Shown: positions 28,963-42,011, numbered from the stretch's first letter. The stretch is 64,000 bases of DNA from Candidatus Fredericiella danica (GCA_016713335.1 JADJPH010000035.1:1-64000); one strand, 5' to 3'. The notes: a model not told the origin generated them from the sequence alone. Numbers and translations: made by a program.

Positions 28963-31900
28963 CTACTTCTCCATCGCCGGCAAGAACAGCTGCTCCAACA
29001 TCTCAAACGGTGACGGTGTGACCGGCGCGCGCTCTGGCGCCGGTTTCATCACTGCGGTCCATGGCCCTATGGGCGGGATGTCGTCGTCCTGCAGGTTCGG
29101 CAGATAGATGTGGTCCGTCACCACTGGTCCCGCCTCCCGGGCGAAGAGCGCGAACTCACTCATGTGGCTGATGGCAATCGTGATCTTGTGCTGTGCCACG
29201 TCGCGCCGCACGATCTGGATGCCGTCGGTGCTCCAGCCCGTCCCGTCCCAATAGTAGAGTCCTAACGTTGCCGGGTCGAGGTCACCCAGGAGCGCCGGAT
29301 CGTAGTCGATCGTCAGCGTGATCGGGATGGCGAAGGTCACCCCCCTGCAGCGGTGCGCCGGTGGCATAGGAGGTCAGGTCGAACTGGAAGTTGCCGAACT
29401 TGAAGCCAGCCGGCGGCGTGTTCGTGTGCTGCGTCGGCGTGATGTAGGGCGTGAACGCCAGGAAGAAGCTGTCGCCTGGGTCCAACGTACCCGTGTAGAA
29501 GCCCGCCGACACCTTGACGTCCACGTTCACACTTAGTGACGTGAAGGTCAGGTTGGCGCCGGCTGCCGGATCGACGGGGGCAACCTGTGGCACACCCTGC
29601 CCGTTGGCCTGGGACGTCACGAGCACGGAGACCAGCGCCGTGGACGCATTGCCGTTGACGTCGGTGGCGGTGTAGGTGAAGTTCTCCAGCCCGCTGGCAG
29701 TGGTGGGCGCCTTGAAGAAGACGAGCTCACCGCCGGTGCCAATATAGACCGTCCCATGCGCGGGCTGCGTCACCGCCGTCACATGCAAGCCACCTGCAGG
29801 ATCGAGGTCGTTCGCCAGCACCCAGAGCTTTTTGCCCTGCCCCTGCACCATGCCGGCGGCGTCGTTGATCGCGGTCGGCAGCGGCTGCACGACCTGGGCA
29901 TAGGGGGCGGAGGTGCTGCCGGTGAAGGTGCTATCGGCCGTGTATTGGGCGGTGACGGTATGGGTGCCGGCCGCGAGGAGTTCGTTGGCAAAGGTCGCCA
30001 CGCCGTCTGCGAGTGCGCCGCGCCCAAACTCGACGCCGTTTTCGGCAAAGATCACTTCGCCGGACGGTAGAGGTGCGGCGGTGGCGCCGGTCTGCCGGGG
30101 AATCAGCCTGGGAATAAATTCCCGGCTGATAGCTCAAGTCCACCTGCGTGGACTGGGCGGAATGGACGGTTGCCGTGAAGATCACCGGCTGGCCCACCTT
30201 GCTGGGGTTGGGCGCGGCGGTGAGGGTCACCACGGTGGGGCGCCGCCGGATGCGAAGGACGACGTCTTCGCTGACGCTGGTCTCGCTGGCGCGGTCACCC
30301 TGGTAATGCGCCGTGATGTCGGAGGTGCCGGTCACCGGCGCAATTCTCTGGATGTGCGCCACCCCGTCGACCAGTTTGGCATTGGCGAGCAGAGTGCCGT
30401 CCGCCATGAAATCGACGGAGCCGGTGGGGCCGGCGACAGCGCCCTGCGGGTTGACGCGGGCAGCGTCAGGCCCCAGGTCCCAGACGACGGTGGCGGTGAA
30501 GTAGATCTGGTTGCCGATGAATGCCGGATTTGGCGATAGCGCCAGGCTCGTCGTGGTGCTGTGCTTGTCCACCACCTGGACCACGAGGTTCGAGACCGAA
30601 GGTTCATGATAGGTGTCGCCGCTGTAGGCCGCCGTCACGTCGTAGTTGCCCGCTTCCAGGGTCGAGATGGCGAGTTGGATGCTGCCGTTGACCAGGTTTC
30701 CGGTGAGCGAGATGGCGCCGGTCGGGTCGCTGATGTGGATCTGGCCGGTGGGACCGCCCGCTGGGAGGAAGCTTGCCCCGAACGGCCCGCGGTTTTCCTC
30801 CACCTGCGCCGTGAAGACGATCTGGTCGTTGACGTAGGCCGGGTTGAGACTCGTCTGCAGCGTCGTCGTCGTCGGCAACTGGAAGATGATGAAGGTGCCG
30901 GTAATCGCCTTGTCGCCGTCGATGGTGACGGGCAGGGGGTTGGTCGTCCCGGTGGCATCACCGCTCCACCCGGTGAAGGTGGCGGTCACCACCGGCGTCG
31001 CCGTGAGGGTGACGACCGTGCCGTAATCGAAGACCGTTCCCGCCGGTTCCTGGGCGATGGCCCCCACGCCCGCGCCGGTCTTGGTGACCGCCAGCGTGTG
31101 CGTGTCGATCGCGAAGGTGGCGGAGAGGATGTGGTCCGCAATCACGTTGGTGAAGGTGTAGGCACTGACTGCCCCCACCGAGACGTTGTCGACCGCTACA
31201 TCCACGATGTGGTGATGCGCAGCCGGGACGATGTCGAAGCGCTGGCCGGCATCATAGATCACCGTTTGCGGGGTGGCGGGCGTGATGGCGCCGTTGACGC
31301 CAGCCGTCGGCGTAATCACATAGCTCTTGATGGTGAAGGTGGCCGTGAGCGCCTTGTCAACGGCCAGGGTCACCACCGCCGGATTGTCCGGGCCTACGGC
31401 GGCGCCGCTCCAGCCGGTGAAGGTGGTGCTGATGAGCGGGGTCGCCGTCACCGTCACGACGGTATTGGGGTCAAAGCGGGCGCTGCACGTGGCGCCGCAG
31501 TCGATGCCGGCGGGTGCGCTGGCCAGGGAACCGGCGCCCGTGCCGTCCATGGCCACCGCCAGCGTTGCCTGGACCACCTGGTCGGCGCCGTTCACCGTCG
31601 ATTCGGTGAAGTTCGTGTCACCAGGATAGTCGGCGCTGACGGCGTGCACACCGACGGCCAGATCGTTGCGTACCGCCACGGCCACGCCGTTGGCGTCGAG
31701 GGTGGCGGTGAAGACGGTGGCGCCCACGGTGAAGGTCACGGAGCCGGTAGGCATGCCTGCGCCCGGCGGGAGTGCGGTCACCGTGGCGGTGAAGGTCACG
31801 CTGTCCGTGGTCACCGCCGGATTCGGCGCGGTGGTCACCGTGATCGCGCTGCCGGCGCGCACGACCGTCTGCGTATACGGATCCGATTGGCTAGGGTCAA

Positions 31901-34900
31901 AGTACCCTGCGCCCCCGTACTGGACGATGACGACATGGTCGCCCACGGCCAGGTCGCTGCGGGTGATGACACCCACGGCCTCGACCAACGGCGCCACGAT
32001 CTCATCACTGGTAAAGGTGAAGGTGACTGAGCCGGTGGGCGCGCCGTAGGGGCGGTGACCACCGTCGTGAAGGTCACGACCTGGCCGAAGACCGCAGCCC
32101 GGGGGATCGCTGGTCACGGTGGTCGTCGTCGGCACGAAGTTGGTCAGCGTATAGGAGATCGGCGCATTGCCGCCCAGGAGGCTGGCCGTCACCGAATAGA
32201 CACCCGCCAGGCTGTTGGCGGTGAGGTTGATGGCCGCGGCGCCAGCGACATCCACGCTGGTGGTCTTGGTGATGGGGGTCACGCCCGCACCGGTGACGGG
32301 CCCGACGAAGGTGACCTGACCACCGCCGACCGGCTCAGCCTTGCCCTGCCAGGCGCCGGCCGCGACCGTGAGGGTGAGCGGCCGGCTGAACGTGAAGTCC
32401 ACCGGGGCACGTTGATTGTCGCCGCCGCCTTGCGTCAGGGTGAAGCCCTGCGTTTCATAGGCGCCGATATCGCAGGTGGCGGGCGTGCGGGTGACGCCGC
32501 GCTGGTCGGTGGGTAGACACCCATCGGCATTGCCGGCATTGATCGCCGGGCTGCCGGGGAGGAGGGGCAGCGTCCAGGTGGCGCCGCCGTAGTCGTCCAG
32601 TTCGCCCAGGAGCGGGTCGCCGCTGAGGGCGGGGCTGCACGAGCCATCTTCGATCAGGTTCTGGGTATTCGCACCGATCGTGCCGGTACCGGTGCAATCT
32701 GAGAACGGGACGCTGTTGGCAAGGATGGTGTTGGTGAAGTTGAGGGCGCCGTCGTTGTAGATGCCACCTTTGTTATAGGAAAACGTGCTGTGCGTGATGG
32801 TGAGTTGCGCCGTGTTGTAGATGCCGCCGCCGATGATTGGGGCGCTGTTGCTGACAAAGGTGCTGTTGACGATCGCGGTGGGACCGTTGTTGTGAATCGC
32901 GCCGCCTGGGCCAGACGAGCGATTGTAGGCAAAAGTGGTGTTGGCGATCTGTGAGGCTTCCAGCGTGTAGAGGGCGCCGCCAATATTGGCAGTGTTGGTC
33001 AGGAGTGTGCAGTTGGACAGCGTGATGGGGGCCGCGGCATAGATGGCGCCGGCTGTGGCATATGCGATGTTATTGACGAGGGTCGTATCCTGCAGCGTCA
33101 GGCTGCCGCTGCCGTCGGTGTAAATCGCGCCACCGGTGGCGCCTTGACCCTGCTCGAAGGTGCTGCCGTTCACCGTCACGACGCCGCTGTTGTAGAGCGC
33201 GCCAGCGCGCGCCGAGGCTGTATTAGCGGAAAAAGCGGTATTGCGCAACGTCATGCTGCCGGTATTATGGATCCCACCGCCGTAGGCATTCGTTTGATTC
33301 TGGCGGAAGGCGCCTCCTGTCAGCGTCACCACGCCGGTATTGTAAAGCCCACCGCCACCGGTGTTGATGGCACGGTTGTTGGCGAACACGGTGTTGATCA
33401 GGGTCAGCGCGCCCTGATTGTGCATGCCGCTGCCAGGACCGAGATTGAAGCCGTTGCTGACGGTGACGCCGGAGATGATCGCCGTGACATCTGGCTTCAC
33501 CGCCAGCACGCGCCGGGCGCTGTTGCCGCTCACGGTGAGCAGATCGGCGCCGGGGCCGGTCAGCGTGATGTGTTTGGTGGCCGTCAGTTCGGTGGAAGTC
33601 AGGGTGATGGTGACCGGGCCACCCGCCGTGAGCGCCGGCGCAAAGCGTACTTCACCGCCGGTGCAGACGTCGCGCAACGCCTGGCGCAGCGAGCCCGGTC
33701 CCGCATCCGCCGTCGTATTGACGAGATAGGTGTCCGGGCAGGCGACGGTGAAGGCCGCGCTGCTGCTGTGGTTGGCGTAATGGAGCTCCGGCGTGGTTGA
33801 GGTGATCGTCGCGGTGTTGGTAAAGACCAGCCCGGTCGGCAGATAGTCGGTCAGCCGGCCCGTGACCGTGATGGTCGCCGTGGCGTCCACAGCCAATGCC
33901 GGCATCTGCCAGTTGTAGGGCGGCGTGACGCTCAGGTCGGTGATTGAGGGGTCACTGGCGGTGAAGGCCAGATCGGTGACTTCGTTGACCGGGATGATGT
34001 CGGAAATGAGCACTGTCGCCGCGGCGCGCACGCCCTGGTTCGAGAAGACCAGCGTGTAGGTGATCGCGTCCCCCTGTGCTGCCGAGAGTGGCGTGACCGT
34101 CTTGGCGATGACCAGTTCTGGCGTGTCGCTGCCAAAGGCCGCGGTGATGATGTGTGTAGCCGTCACATTGGTGAAGGTGTAGACATCCACTGCGCCCACC
34201 GAGACCCCATCGCACAGACGTCGAGGATCCGATAGAGGGCATTGGGCGCGATGTAAAATGCCTGGTCGGCGGCGTACGTCACGGTCTGCGGTGTGCTGGG
34301 CGTGATGCTGCCGTTGGCCCCCGCCGTGGGCGTGATGACGAAGGTCCTCACGGCGAAGGTTGCCGTCAACTCCTTGTTGGCGTTCATGGTCACGGTGACT
34401 GGACTCGTCGCCCCGCTGCCGTCGCCGCTCCAGCCGGTGAAGGTGGAACTGATAAACGGTGTGGCCGTGACCGTGACCACTGCACTTGGGTCAAAGCGAG
34501 CACTACAGGTCACGCCACAGTCCACGCCCGTCGGGTCGCTGGTCAAGGCGCCGGCGCCCGTGCCGGTTTTGTGCACGTTCATGATGGCCTGCACGACCTG
34601 GTCGGCGCCGGTGATGGTGGAGTCCATGAAGTTGGCGTCACCGGGATACGCGGCGGACACGGCGTGCATCCCAACGGTCAGCCCGTTGCGTTGCGCCACG
34701 GCGATGCCGTTGCTGAGGGTGGCGGTGAAGACATTGGCGCCGACCGTGAAGGTGACGTCGCCGGTGGGCAGGCCGAGGCCCGGCGCCACCGCGCTGACGG
34801 TGCCGGTGAAGGTGACGGTGTCAGCCGTGGCCGACGGATTGGGGGCAGACGTGACGGTGATGGTGCTGCTGGCGCGCCCGACCGTATGGGTGTACGCGGC

Positions 34901-37900
34901 TGACGTACTGGGCCAGAAGTCATTCGCACCGCTGTACTGTGCGGCCAGCGCGTGATCGCCGACGGCCAGATTGCTGCGGGTGAAGGTTGCGGATGCATTG
35001 ACGAGCGGCAGCACGCGTTCGATGCTGTCGACCGTGACGGTGACAGACCCGGTGGGGGTCCCCGCGACTGCGCCGACGGTGGCCGTGAAGGTTGCAGTTT
35101 GTCCGAAGACCGACGCGGCGGGTGTGAAGGTGATCGCCGTTGTCGTCGTCATGACGTTCTGTAGCGTGTAGGAGATCGGCGCATGCCCGCCCGCAAGGCT
35201 GGCGGTCACTGAATAAACGCCGCCGGCGCTGTTGGCCGTCACGGTGATGGCGGCAAGGCCACCGCTCACCACGTTGGCGGTCTTGGTGATGGGCGTAACG
35301 CCGGCGCCGACCGCGGGACCGGCAAAAGTGACCTGCCCCAGGTAGGTTGGTTCGTCCTTGCCCTGCCAGGCACCGGCGGTGACCGTGAGGGTGAGCGGTT
35401 CAGCAAAGCCGAAGTCGACTGGGGTGCGCTGGTTGTCGCCGCCCACCAGGGTCAGCGTGAAGCCCTGGGTTTCATAGGCGCCGATGTCACAGGTGGCGGG
35501 CGTCCGGGTGACGCCGCGCTGGTCGGTGGGCAGACAGCCATCGGCGTTTGCGGCGTCGATCGCGCGGCTGCCGGGGAGGAGGGGCAGCGTCTCGGTGGCG
35601 CCGCCGTAGTCGCCGATGTTGCCCAGGAGCGGGTCGCCGCTGAGGGCGGGGCTGCAGGTGCCATCCTCCACCAGGTTACCGGTGTTGACGCCGATCACGC
35701 CGGCGTTGGTGCAGTCGCTGCCGGGGAAGGTGTTGGCGATGAGGGTGTTGGTGAAATTCAGTGTGCCGCCGGCAGCGTTGTTGATGCCGCCAATATAGCC
35801 GCGCGAAACGCTGCTCTGGGTGAGGGTCAGAGCGCCGGCGTTGTAGATGCCGCCGCCACCGGTCTGGCTGCCGTTGTTCTCAATCGTGCTGTTGGCAATC
35901 ACCGCAGGGCCGGTGTTATGGAGGCCGCCGCCGGTGGTGCCAGCCAGATTCCGGTTGAAGGTGGTGGTGCGCAGCGTGAGCGGGCCGGTGCTGTAGATGC
36001 CGCCGCCGGCCGTCCAGGCGGAGTTGGAATCGAAGGTGGTGTCCGCCGTCACCAGAGTGCCGGCATTGTAGACGCCTGCGCCGCTCTGCTGTGCCGTGTT
36101 GGAAAGCAAGGAGACGCGGGTGAGCGTGAGGATGCCGGCGTTGTAGATGCCGCCGCCCCCAGTAATGGCCGCGGTGTTGTTTGACACGGTGACATCGACC
36201 AGGGTCAGGTTGCCTTCGTTGTTGATGCCGGCGCCCTTGTATAGATCCAGGCCATCCTGGATGGTCAACGCCGAGATCTGGGCGGTGACGCCCGGGACGA
36301 TCGTAAAGCTGCGGCGGGCGTTGTTGCCGCTGACTTTGATCAGGTTGGCGCCCAGCCCGGTGATGGTGATGTCGCGGGTGATGGTCAACTGGTCGGAGGT
36401 CAGGAGAATGGTGGCCGCGCCGGTTGCCGTCATCGTCGAGGCAAAGGTGATTTCGCCGCCGGTGCAGGCGTCCACGATCCCCTGGCGCACTGACCCGACC
36501 CCGGCGTCTGCCGTCGTGTCCACTGTGTACACGTCTGCACAGGTCACGACTTGATCGGGTCCCACGGCTTCGGACCCTGCAAAATTGCCGGTGTCCGCAA
36601 AAGTGGCCGTAACGGGGTGGGTTCCGGCAACCAGGCTAGCGTGCTGCGTCGCAATCCCATCGCCGTCGAGGGTGGCGGTGAAGACGGCGGACCCCACAGT
36701 GAAGGTGACCCACCCTGTGGGGACGCCGGCCGTTGAAGTCACGGTGGCGGTAAAGGCGATGGCGTTTTGTGCCGTCGTCGGATTTGGGAATGAGGTGACG
36801 GTGATCCCTGTACTGGCGGGCTGCACCGTAGCTGTCACCACCTGGGACTGGCTGGCGGCGAACCCATTGCCTGCGGGGAGGGAGGCGGTGATGGGATGGA
36901 CGCCGCCGGTCAGGTTGCTGCGTGTAATCGTAGCGACCGCGTCGATCAGCGGTTGAGCAGTGGTGAGACCATCCACCATAAAGTTGATCGACCCGGTGGG
37001 GATGCCCGTCGTGGCGGTGACGGTGGCCGTCATGGTCACAATGTCGCCGAACGTCGACGTCACCGGCTCGATTGTCAACGTGGTCGTGGTGGGCACGGGT
37101 GGAATATTGGTCAGGCTGGTGTAGGTGACTGGTGTGCTGGCGCCGGCGACGACGCCACGGACCTGGTACGCGCCCGTGACATCATTGGCGGTCAAGGTGA
37201 TCTCGGCCACGCCGCCCGTGTTGATGGTCGCTGTGTTCGTGATCGGCGCCAGCCCTGCACCGGTGAATGGGCCGATGAATCTGGCCTGGCCACCGGCGGT
37301 CGGTTCCTGCTTGCCTTGCCATGAGCCGGAGGCGACGGTGAGCGTAAATGGATTGGCGAACGAAGTGGATTGCACCGCGGTCTGGCCGCTGCCGCCACCC
37401 CTGGTCAGGGTGAAGCGTTGCGATTCAAAGGCGCCGATGTCACAGGTGGCGGGCGTGCGGGTGACGCCGCGCTGGTCTGGGGAGAGGCAGCCGGTGCTGC
37501 TGCCGGCGTCGATGGCCGGGCTGCCGGGCAGGAGCGGCGCGGTCCAGGTTGGACCGCCGTAGTCGCCAAGATCTCCGATCACTGGGTCACCCGTGAGCGT
37601 GTTGGTAATCGAGCCGTCCGCAACCAGGTTTCCCGTGTTGACGACGACGGCGCCGCTGGCGCTGGGCTTGACGTAGTCAGAGACGATCGTGCTATTGGCG
37701 ATGATCGTATTGGTGAAGCTGAGCGCCCCACCCTCGATTCTGAGACCGCCGTTGATATTGCCGGCGATGGTGCTCTGGGTCATCGTCAAACCGCCGCTGG
37801 TCATCAGGATGCCGCCGGACTTTGTGATCGCCGTGTTGCCGGCGATGGTGCTGTTTGAGAGCACCAAAAAACGAGACTGACTACTGATGCCCCCTCCCAT

Positions 37901-38815
37901 ATTACCGGAGTAGTTGCCGGCGATTGTGCTGCCGCTGATGCGCAATAGGCCAATATTCCCCACTCCGCCGCCATAGTTACCGGCGAAATTGTTTAGGATC
38001 ATCGTATTCGTGAGCGTGGCCGTCATGTTCACTAGATTCAAAATTCCGCCGCCGCCGCCCGCATACCCAGGGTAGCGCGCGGTGTTGCTGATGACCCGCG
38101 AGCCAATCATCGTGAGCGTGCCATTGTTATAGACACCGCCGGCGTTGGTTGCCGAGGTGTTGCTCACGATCAACGTGTCCGTGATGAACACGATGGACGG
38201 GTTTCCGCCCCACTGCGTACTGTAGATGCCGCCGCCATCGCCCGTGGAGGTATTGCTCATGATGGTGGAGCCGGTCACGGTCAGGTAGCCAGCGCTATAG
38301 ATACCGCCAGCATATTGTGACGACCAGTTGTTGGTAATGAGCGTGTTCGAAATGGTCAACCGGCCGGCGTTTTGCGCTGCACCGCCGGAGCCTGAAAGGT
38401 GCGCATCGCGCAAGGTGACGCCGGAGATTCTGGCGTCACCTGTGTCCCGAATATTGAAAATTCCGCGCGCGTTGTTGCCGCTCACAATGAGGAGTTCGGC
38501 GCCAGGACCGGAAATGGTCACGGTTTTCGTGACTTCCAGCCGCGCGGTGGTCAGCGTGATGGTGGCGGGACCGCTGACGGTGAGATCGGGTGAAAAGGTG
38601 ATCGTCCCGTTCGTGCAGACGTCGCCGAGCGCCTTGCGCAGCGAGCCGTCGCCGGCATTCACCGTCGACGTGACGACGACCGTGGCGGGACAACCCACTG
38701 CATGCGCCGGGGTGGCCAGAGGGGCCCAAACCAAAAGGAGCAGTGCGAGCACCATCGCAAAGGCAACGGCGCAAAACCTGGCAGCAAATTTGGTCGAATG
38801 GTCAGTATTCATCAC
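28963..38815 (-). CDS. Giant surface protein: three beta-helix modules plus Ig-like and InlB-type repeats (several frameshifts)
   Basis: About 3,280 aa if read through. A signal peptide (MVLALLLLVWAPLATPAHA) is followed by three modules. Each is a right-handed beta-helix opening with a VNTTADAG.GSLRQAL-type strand and closing with CLPTDQRGVTRTPATCDIGA. Each is followed by Big_3-like Ig domains (TGSVTFTVGA.VFTATL) and, in the last two, divergent InlB-type repeats (FTGWSGDG...NKELTATF). The C-terminal end has a small beta-domain (LTIDYDPALLGDLDPATLGL), DHIYLPNLQ and the terminus EQLFLPAMEK. Frame breaks: about 34210, a compensating pair at about 32045-32105, about 30060-30130 (at an inserted REP palindrome) and about 29345. 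It is likely an adhesin or sheath component. The neighbouring signalling genes share its strand. Confidence 0.8.
30102..30154. repeat. REP-like palindromes inside the giant surface-protein gene
   Basis: Two adjacent hairpins: ATCAGCC(T)GGGAAT / ATTCCCGGCTGAT (30102-30130), and AGTCCAC-CTGC-GTGGACT (30137-30154). The second is identical to the palindrome in the 28551-28935 array. The Ig-like coding sequence resumes in a different frame on the far side. Confidence 0.8.
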
Positions 38816-38888
38816 ACACTCTTTTCGTTCATACTTGAATTGCCTGGGGCATGCGCCCTTGCTGAGCGGCGCCCATTTGTTCGTCGTA

Positions 38889-39236
38889 TCAGCGGCCAGA
38901 AATAAGTTTGGTCAGATCCTGGGCAGAACCGACGCTCCGTTGCTCACCGCGCCAGACATTGGCCCGGCCGGTGCTCACATCATTGGGCGGTAATTCGATG
39001 ACCAGCATCTGTGGGTATTGCGAGAGGAGGGCAGTGATGGCTTCGGCGTGGGCTGACATCGAATCGACGATGAGGGCGTCCGGGGCACAGGCGCCGTACA
39101 TGAGTGCCGGCGACCAACTCTCCAACCGCTGCACGGCCATGCCAGGCTCGGCGCGCAGCCCGGCTTCGACTGCGACCAGATAGAGTGATCGACCGATGAG
39201 GAGGACCGAACGGTGGGTAGGGAGTGGCTCTGCCAT
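38889..39236 (-). CDS. Small receiver-like (degenerate response-regulator) protein
   Basis: 115 aa. The pattern VLLIGRSLYLVAVEAGL...DALIVDS...ITALLSQYPQMLVIELPP resembles the first two thirds of a receiver domain (beta-1 to beta-4), with Asp in LIVDS at the phosphoacceptor strand. The acidic pair after beta-1 and the conserved Lys are not evident. Similar small proteins next to surface-protein genes occur in Chloroflexota as far as I recall. ATG 39236 is chosen over TTG 39245 because GGAG lies 4 nt upstream. Function unknown; possibly a non-phosphorylated signalling partner. Confidence 0.5.
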   Translation of the reverse strand: MAEPLPTHRSVLLIGRSLYLVAVEAGLRAEPGMAVQRLESWSPALMYGACAPDALIVDSMSAHAEAITALLSQYPQMLVIELPPNDVSTGRANVWRGEQRSVGSAQDLTKLISGR

Positions 39237-39375
39237 GCGCTCCAAGGTACACCCGGATGGACCGGCGCGGCGTACGAAAGAAGGATAGACGCGAGAACTG
39301 GAAGGTTTGTACGATCTACGTCAATTGGTGGAGGGGAAAGGCAAGGGAATGGGGCGAATTGGTGTAGGGCGTCTA

Positions 39376-41715
39376 CTACAACAGCCCGCGCTTTTCGGCT
39401 TCGCGAATGGCCTGGGCACGGGAGCGGACGTGCATGCGTGCCAGGATCTGACCGGCATTGTATTTCACGGCTGATTCGCTGAGGTGGACCTTCGCCGCGA
39501 TTTCTCGATAGGTGTACCCTTGCGCCATCAGGCGGAGGATTTCCTGCTGGCGTTCGGTGAAGACCGGGTTTTCGTAGTCGCCGTGCGCAAATTGGTTGAC
39601 CAGATGGGTGGCCATGGTGGGGGTCAAGACCGTCTCGCCGCGGCGCAGTTGTTCAAGCATCGTGAAGAGCGTCTGGGCGTCGAGGTTTTTTAACAGATAG
39701 CCAGAGGCGCCGCGGCGGAGCGCCTCGACCAGTGTCGCGTCGCTCTCGGCGATGGTCAACACCAGCACCTGGATTTGCGGGAATGCCTGCTTGATTTGTT
39801 CGGTGGCGTCGAGGCCATCGAGCAACGGCATGTGGAGATCCATGATGACGATATCAGGCTGCAGGTCCGTCGCCATTTGCACGGCCTCGGCGCCGTTTGC
39901 CGCGACGCCGGCAACGATGATCCCGCGTGCTGTCAGCAGGTTGTGTAACCCGTCGCGGAAGAGTGGTTGGTCGTCGGCAATCAGCACCCGCAGCCCGGCC
40001 AGTTGATCGGATGGTAGATCGGCCTCCGGTGTGCGGTCAAACGCAGCAATGATTTTGGTCCCTTGACCTGGGGCGGAGGTGACTTCTAAACTACCGCCGG
40101 CTTCCGCCATGCGTGACTTCATGATCTGCAGCCCAAAGTGATCCGCACTGACCTTATGCTGGTCAAAGCCGTCCCCATCGTCCGTCACCGTCACAGTGAC
40201 ACGATAATCGGCAGCCTCAAAGCGGACATGAGCCGCAATGGCTTGTGCGTGTTTCCGAATATTGGTGAGCGCTTCCTGGACGACGAAGAGCAGTTGCGTT
40301 TGCTGGTAAGGTGTCACCCACGCCGGTGCATTCGTAGACAGTGAGGTGAAGGTGGCGGACTGACCGTACTGCGCCCCGAAACGCTGCACCAATTGTGCAA
40401 GCGCGGTCACCAGGTCCGCAGAGTCGTCCGATCCCGGCGGCACGCCAAGGATGAAATTGCGGATATCGGCGTGGGCGTCCTGTGTCACCCCGGCTAGTTG
40501 CGCCAGGATGGCGTCCGCGATCTGGATCTGGCCGGTGCGCAGGTATTCGCGGGCGCTTTGGGTTTGCGTGCTGACATAGCCCAGCACCTGTCCGACGCCG
40601 TCGTGCAGGTCGTGGGCCATGCGCTCGCGTTCGCCGAGGATCGTCATCTGGCGCTGCTGTTCCTGGGCGACGCGTTCGGCCTGTTTGCGGGCGGTGATGT
40701 CCTGGAACAGGACGACGGTGGCGTTGCCGGGCGCGCCTTCGACCTCGGGTAGGGCTTCGGCCGTAGCCAATAAGTAGTGTGCGTTGCCGTCGATGGGCAG
40801 GGTGATTTCGGTGCCGGGTTCACCGCGCGCCCGCAGTGCGCCGAGGTTCAGATCGCGCCAGGGGGGGCAACTGCTGCGGAAGTGATTGTCCCACGAGGGA
40901 CTTTCGTGTTGCGCCCAGGAGCCGGCAGGCAAAGGGGTTGATCTCAACGATACGTCCACGCTCATCGATGACGAGCACACCGACATGGATGTCTTCAAAA
41001 AGTGTGCGGTGCACGACCGGCATCAGGTCAAACATGCGGTGACGTGAAATCCCCCACGCATAGGTGATGCCGGTGACAAGCAGGAGAGCGCCGCAAAGTT
41101 GACATAACCAAATGCATTGACACCCAGGAGATGGAGACCGGCGCCGATCATCGGCGCAAGGGCTGCAAGCAGCAAAACGGCGGACTGTGTGTTGTAGGGT
41201 GACGGCATGGTGCGCCATGCGCCGGTCAGGAGCACGACCGTAGCCAGCAGGTACGCATAGACAAGCGCCATGTCGACCCAGTAGAGGGGGCCGCGTACGC
41301 TGGTCCGGACCGGCAGCAGACCGGCGGGATCCAGCCCGAAGCGATGATAGAACTGGTGATGCCAGGGATTCGCAAAATAGAGGAGGAGAATGATGACCAC
41401 CGGCGCAAGCAACAGGACGATGCGGCGAGGTGCAAGCCAGTGCTCGCGGCCGGTGTGCCAGAGTGCAAGCAGGAGCATGAGCCATGGCACCAGATTCATG
41501 CTGACATACCAGAAGCTGAGCCAGACAAGTTTGATTTCGAGCGTCTGACCAAAGAGTTCGCCGGCGTAGGCGATGGTGGCCACGCTGCCGGTGAGCATGA
41601 GGGCCAGCAGGAGGCGCGGTCCGAGTTGTGCGCGTTGCGGCCATGCGTAGAGGGCCACGGCCAGCAGGATTGGCAGCGGAGTCAAGAGGAGAATTGCGAG
41701 CCAGTGAGGTTCCAC
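39376..41715 (-). CDS. Hybrid 7TM-PAS-HisKA_3-HATPase-REC-LuxR protein (two frameshifts)
   Basis: About 780 aa after correction. An N-terminal histidine-kinase 7TM domain (MEPHWLAILLLTPLPILLAV onward, seven hydrophobic segments) is followed by a PAS domain (DIHVGVLVIDERGRIVEINP), a HisKA_3 box (ERERMAHDLHDGVGQVLGY), a HATPase (VVQEALTNIRKHAQA, DDGDGFD), a receiver domain (IADDQ, IVIMDLHMPLLDG, GYLLKN) and a C-terminal LuxR helix-turn-helix (FTERQQEILRLMAQGYTYRE). Breaks lie near 41075 and near 40900. Kinase, receiver and DNA-binding output are uninterrupted in one frame (39376-40800), so that fusion is real and not a frameshift product. It is a membrane-tethered transcription factor by inference. 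Confidence 0.85.
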
Positions 41716-41946
41716 CGCAGTGCTCCTGCCGCCGGAGGAAGTGGTTGCGCGGTTCCGGCGCCCGTACGAATCGTTTGCGTTAAATCATAGCACAAAACTA
41801 CCGCGGATTGAGAACGGTACGGACACAGCCATGCCTCGACCACCTTGTACCGACTGGTATTGGGGGAAGCTGTTGGATCCGTTCAGGAGGTCCTCAAGCC
41901 TGCCACATCATGTCACGCAAGGCACGGGCCTAGAGGCGAAATACAG

Positions 41947-41977
41947 CCGCCCGGCAATCTATGAGACTGCCGGGCGG
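41947..41977 (-). terminator. Intrinsic terminator after the SH3-domain gene
   Basis: Perfect 10-bp stem CCGCCCGGCA / TGCCGGGCGG with an 11-nt loop, 34 bp past the stop of the minus-strand gene at 42012. On the minus strand it is followed by CTGTATTTCG, a weak T-tract. Confidence 0.6.
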
Positions 41978-42011
41978 TCAATGATCACTGCTGAGACGTT
42001 GGAACTATCGT

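Noticed and set aside
30561..32030. 489-codon plus-strand frame rich in Arg/Gly/Asp
   Set aside because: It is a shadow antisense to the giant surface protein, produced by its repetitive Thr/Val/Gly codons; there is no recognisable domain.
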